Below, in pieces: positions 61,272 through 64,000 of a stretch of DNA of 64,000 nt. The translations under genes and the position numbers were made by a program. Location of the stretch: assembly GCF_011421595.1 (NCBI RefSeq), contig NZ_WTLH01000003.1:17441-81440 (forward strand), written 5' to 3'. Within the stretch, counting starts at the first letter, position 1. The number at the start of each line of letters is the position of its first letter. Origin of the DNA: Streptomyces sp. YIM 98790. GTDB taxonomy: Bacteria > Actinomycetota > Actinomycetes > Streptomycetales > Streptomycetaceae. The notes below the pieces were generated by a model. The model ran no database searches and was not told the origin of the DNA. It saw nothing but the letters and a program-made list of their open reading frames with translations.

Positions 61272-62425
61272 AGTGTCGCGGCCTCCTTCGGCGCCCGTCC
61301 CGGCGCCCAGTCGGGGTGGTTGCCGTGCATGGCGTGGTAGTGGGGGTCGTCGGGGGTGATCTCGCCGGCCCGGACGGTGGCGCCGGTGAAGGCGGCCTTG
61401 TAGAGGGCGGCGTTGAACTCCAGGGTGCGGCGGGCGTCGTGGCCGCTGGAGGGCGGGCGGGTGCCGGTGCGCATGGCGGCGAGGATGCCGGCCAGCTGGG
61501 CCGCGTGCGAGCTGGGGGTGTCGCCGTCGGGGGTGCGCCAGCGGGTGACCAGGGTGGTGTCGTCGAGGCCGGGGCGCGGGGTGTAGACCCAGTCGTCGTT
61601 GGTGTGGCCGTAGAGGTGGGTGAGTTCCACGGTGGCCTCGGCGCAGTCGATGCGGATGCGGCTGACCTCGTCCGGGGAGAGCACGCTGTTGACGACGGTG
61701 GCCAGGGTGCCGCCGGAGAAGCGGACGAGGGCGGTGGAGACGTCCTCGGTCTCGATGCCGTGGTGGACCAGGCGGGCGGCCATGGCGCGGATCTCGGTCC
61801 AGTCGCCGAGGAGGTGGAGCAGCAGGTCGGTCTGGTGGATGCCGTGGCCCATGGTGGGGCCGCCGCCCTCGCTGGCCCAGCGGCCGCGCCAGTCGACGGC
61901 GTAGTAGTCGGCATCGCGGTGCCAGGTGGTCTGGCAGTGGGCGACCAGGGGGGTGCCGAGGTGTCCGTCGCGCAGCAGGGTGCTGGCGTGGACCGCGCCG
62001 GAGCCGTAGCGGTGCTGGGCGACCACGGCCGTGTAGGGGCCGCCGTCGGCTTCGGCGGCGGCGATCTCGTCGAACTCGGCGAGGGAGAGGCAGAGCGGCT
62101 TCTCGCACCAGACCCAGGCGCCGGACCGCAGGGCGGTGAGGGCCTGGCGGTGGTGCAGGGCCGGGGGTGTGCCGAGCAGGACCAGGTCGGGGTGGGCGCG
62201 CTCCAGCATGGTGGCCAGATCGGAGTAGCCGGCCGGGGTGCCGAGGGCGGGGTGGTCGGTTGCCGCCGCGGTGGTGAAGGCATCGAGGCGGACGGGGTCG
62301 ATGTCGACGGCGGCGACGAGTTCGACGTCGGCGGCGTGCGCGGCCAGGGCGGGCAGATGAGCGCCGGTGACGATGGCGCCGGTGCCGACGACGGCGGCGC
62401 GGATGCGGGCTGGTGGTGCGGCCAT
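61268..62425 (-). CDS. Gfo/Idh/MocA family oxidoreductase
   Basis: 385 residues from ATG 62425 (MAAPPARIRAAVVGTGAIV); the open frame to 62482 crosses the operator and is not used. NAD(P)-binding Rossmann fold with GTGAIVTGAHLPAL. Catalytic-Lys motif is EKPLCLSLAEFDEIAAA, followed by the substrate domain (GGGPTMGHGIHQTDLLLHLLGDWTEIRAM) with the conserved His/Asp pair. Oxidises a sugar or cyclitol hydroxyl; the substrate is unknown. First gene of a two-gene unit with the PmoA-like gene, probably controlled through the palindrome at 62477-62492. Confidence 0.9.
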   Translation of the reverse strand: MAAPPARIRAAVVGTGAIVTGAHLPALAAHAADVELVAAVDIDPVRLDAFTTAAATDHPALGTPAGYSDLATMLERAHPDLVLLGTPPALHHRQALTALRSGAWVWCEKPLCLSLAEFDEIAAAEADGGPYTAVVAQHRYGSGAVHASTLLRDGHLGTPLVAHCQTTWHRDADYYAVDWRGRWASEGGGPTMGHGIHQTDLLLHLLGDWTEIRAMAARLVHHGIETEDVSTALVRFSGGTLATVVNSVLSPDEVSRIRIDCAEATVELTHLYGHTNDDWVYTPRPGLDDTTLVTRWRTPDGDTPSSHAAQLAGILAAMRTGTRPPSSGHDARRTLEFNAALYKAAFTGATVRAGEITPDDPHYHAMHGNHPDWAPGRAPKEAATL

Positions 62426-62476
62426 GGGGATGTGCGGCTCCTGGGCGATGGGCGGCGGCTGCGGAAACCAGAGGGA

Positions 62477-62492
62477 TAGCAAGCGCTTACCA
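62477..62492 (-). promoter_or_regulatory. LacI-family-type operator before the oxidoreductase operon
   Basis: The palindrome AAGCGCTT (62481-62488) in the context GGTAAGCGCTTGCTA has the central CG and flanking AA/TT of LacI/GalR-family operators. It lies about 55 bases before the ATG at 62425 and overlaps a possible -10 (TATCCC). The regulator gene is not in the window. Confidence 0.65.
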
Positions 62493-62576
62493 CCACCCCA
62501 TCACGCACCCTGCGCGCGGCGCAAGACCACGGCGGCAAGCGCCTCCGCCGGCCGGGCCGCCCGGTCGAACCGCGAC

Positions 62577-62663
62577 CGGGGGAGAACAGGGAAAGAGAAG
62601 AGGAGGGGTGGGGAGTGGTGGGGAGGGGAAAGGCAGAAAGGGAGAACGGGAGAGGAGGCAGGC
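62577..62663 (+). repeat. Low-complexity purine tract
   Basis: About 86 bases of G and A on the plus strand with only seven pyrimidines, containing many GGGG and GAGG runs. It lies in the untranscribed or 3' region downstream of the pyk stem. It could form G-quadruplex or triplex structures. Confidence 0.7.
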
Positions 62664-62681
62664 CCGGGCCGCCGCGCCGTC

Positions 62682-62731
62682 CCGCGCCGCGCGCTCCCGG
62701 CGGCCGGGCCGCGCCCGGAGGCGCGGCGCGG
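62682..62731 (-). terminator. GC-rich hairpin, probable pyk terminator
   Basis: Arms of 15-16 bases, CCGCGCCGCGCGCTCC (62682-62697) and GGAGGCGCGGCGCGG (62717-62731), match with one base out of place. It lies about 77 bases after the pyk stop, with no T-run. Confidence 0.5.
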
Positions 62732-62807
62732 CAGAGGCCGGGTCAGTGGTGCGGGCGCGGGAAGCCGGGCCGAGGTGCCCGGCGGCGGGGCCGGGCGGCG
62801 CGGATGC

Positions 62808-64000
62808 TCAGCGTTCGCCGATGCGGAGGACCTGGACCATGTTGGTGGCGCCGGGGACCATGGGCGGCGAGCCGGCGGTGACCACCACCACGTCGCCCGT
62901 CTCGCAGCGGCCCATCCGGGTCAGCCGCTCGTCCACCATGGCGATCATGGCGTCGGTGGAGTCCACGCAGGGCACCAGATGGGTCTCCACGCCCCAGGTC
63001 AGGGCGAGCTGGTTGCGGGTGGAGCGGCGCGGGGTGAAGGCGATGACCGGAATGGGCGAGCGGTAGCGGGAGAGCCGCCGCACGGTGTCCCCGGAGAGAG
63101 TGAAGGCGACCAGCAGCCGGGCGCCGAGGAAGTCGCCGATCTCGGCGGCCGCGCGGGCCACCGCCCCGCCCTGGGTGTGCGGCTTGGTGGATTCGGTCAG
63201 CGGCCTGAGCCCGGCGGCGAGCACGTCCTCCTCGGCGGCCTCCACGATCCGGGCCATGGTGCGGACCGTCTCCAGCGGGTAGCGGCCGACGCTGGTCTCG
63301 CCGGAGAGCATCACCGCGTCGGTGCCGTCCAGCACGGCGTTCGCCACGTCGGACGCCTCGGCCCTGGTGGGGCGCGAGGCGTCGATCATGGAGTCCAGCA
63401 TCTGGGTGGCGACGATGACCGGTTTGGCATTGCGCTTGGCGAGCTTGATGGCCCGCTTCTGCACCATGGGCACGGTTTCCAGCGGGAGTTCGACGCCGAG
63501 GTCGCCGCGGGCGACCATGATGCCGTCGAAGGCGTCCACGATGTCCTGGAGGTTCTCCTCGGCCTGGGGCTTCTCGACCTTGGCGATGACCGGGCGGAAC
63601 CTGCCCTCCTCGGCCATGACGCGGTGCACGTCCTTGATGTCGTCGCCGTTGCGCACGAAGGAGAGGGCGATGATGTCGGCGCCGGTGCGCAGCGCCCAGC
63701 GCAGGTCCTCGATGTCCTTGCGGGACAGGGCGGGGACGGAGACGGCGGCGCCGGGCAGATTGATGCCCTTGTGGTCGGAGACCATGCCGCCCTCGGTGAC
63801 CAGGGTCCGGATCCGGGGGCCGTCGACGGCGGTGACCTGGAGGGCGACCCGGCCGTCGTCGATGAGGACGCGGTCGCCGGCGGTGACGTCGCCGGCCAGG
63901 CCGGCGTAGGTGGTGCCGCAGATCTGCTGGGTGCCCGGGGTGTCCTCGGTGGTGATGGTGAAGGTGTCACCGGTTTCGAGCAGTACCGGTCCTTCGCTGA
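62808..64000 (-). CDS. pyk: Pyruvate kinase, 5' end cut by window edge
   Basis: Final step of glycolysis, phosphoenolpyruvate plus ADP to pyruvate plus ATP. About 397 codons are visible without a start; the family is about 475 residues, so roughly 80 N-terminal residues lie outside. Visible: the end of the beta-barrel B domain (GDRVLIDDGRVALQVTAVDGP), TEGGMVSDHKGINLPG, DIIALSFVRNGDDI, IAKVEKPQAEENL with the catalytic Lys, MVARGDLGVE for metal and substrate binding, VIVATQMLDSM, RAEASDVANAVLDGTDAVMLSGE, and the allosteric C domain ending MVQVLRIGER. The reading frame is intact. A pyk next to an ANTAR regulator and polA is familiar in actinobacteria. Confidence 0.95.
   Translation of the reverse strand, partial: SEGPVLLETGDTFTITTEDTPGTQQICGTTYAGLAGDVTAGDRVLIDDGRVALQVTAVDGPRIRTLVTEGGMVSDHKGINLPGAAVSVPALSRKDIEDLRWALRTGADIIALSFVRNGDDIKDVHRVMAEEGRFRPVIAKVEKPQAEENLQDIVDAFDGIMVARGDLGVELPLETVPMVQKRAIKLAKRNAKPVIVATQMLDSMIDASRPTRAEASDVANAVLDGTDAVMLSGETSVGRYPLETVRTMARIVEAAEEDVLAAGLRPLTESTKPHTQGGAVARAAAEIGDFLGARLLVAFTLSGDTVRRLSRYRSPIPVIAFTPRRSTRNQLALTWGVETHLVPCVDSTDAMIAMVDERLTRMGRCETGDVVVVTAGSPPMVPGATNMVQVLRIGER

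Larger units (their letters stand above)
62426..62807. other. Spacer between the oxidoreductase operon and pyk
   Basis: 382 bases without a gene. It contains the LacI-type operator near 62480, a purine tract at about 62577-62663 and the strong stem presumed to end pyk at 62682-62731. Open frames through this region on the plus strand (for example 62413-63066) are low complexity or antisense to pyk and are rejected. Confidence 0.6.

Overview
This is high-GC actinomycete DNA, most likely from Streptomyces or a close relative. About 70% GC, GTG starts, 4-base stop/start overlaps and long GC-driven shadow frames are seen throughout. The right half also carries a block (coaE, rpsA, polA, a livKHMGF transporter, an ANTAR response regulator, pyk) whose order matches my recollection of Streptomyces chromosomes. 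No plasmid or phage structural genes, transposase, integrase or CRISPR array was seen.

Bases 1-32,500 form a genome-defence island with two divergent arms that leave the 257-bp region 8212-8468. The left arm (minus strand) encodes a solitary fused methylase/specificity protein, then a type I restriction-modification set in the order hsdM, hsdS, hsdR; hsdR runs off the left edge. The right arm (plus strand) is one compact run of seven genes: a Cas4/RecB-like nuclease with two cysteine clusters, a zinc-ribbon plus PD-(D/E)XK nuclease, a DinG/XPD-like helicase with four candidate Fe-S cysteines, a pPIWI-RE (prokaryotic Argonaute-like) protein, a 2041-residue exonuclease-DinG-RecQ fusion, an 818-residue protein I do not recognise, and a 2010-residue ATPase with one intact and one degenerate nucleotide-binding module. 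The REase, helicase and pPIWI-RE trio is the core known from the pPIWI-RE literature. The four extra genes make this a larger system that I have not seen described, and it is the most interesting object in the window. A working picture (inference): the pPIWI-RE protein recognises a nucleic-acid structure on invading DNA, the helicases open it, the nucleases degrade it, and the big ATPase regulates or senses. The methylases may mark self.

Bases 32,600-37,900 hold housekeeping and accessory genes: a zinc formaldehyde dehydrogenase, a GNAT acetyltransferase, a VOC protein, and a two-gene operon for exported membrane-anchored proteins (one with a von Willebrand A domain) with a clear leaderless promoter. 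Bases 37,297-57,971 are core: coaE, a PAC2 protein, rpsA, hrpB, a lytic transglycosylase, polA, an FdhF/YdeP oxidoreductase, a thioesterase, the branched-chain amino-acid type ABC transporter, and an ANTAR regulator. Next come tRNA-Leu(CAA) and a free-standing LAGLIDADG-type gene, two membrane proteins, a PmoA-like/Gfo-Idh-MocA pair with a LacI-type operator, and pyruvate kinase running off the right edge.

Start codons were chosen from ribosome-binding sites, overlaps and conserved N-termini, so many genes are shorter than their longest open frame. All family calls are by eye, from motifs.
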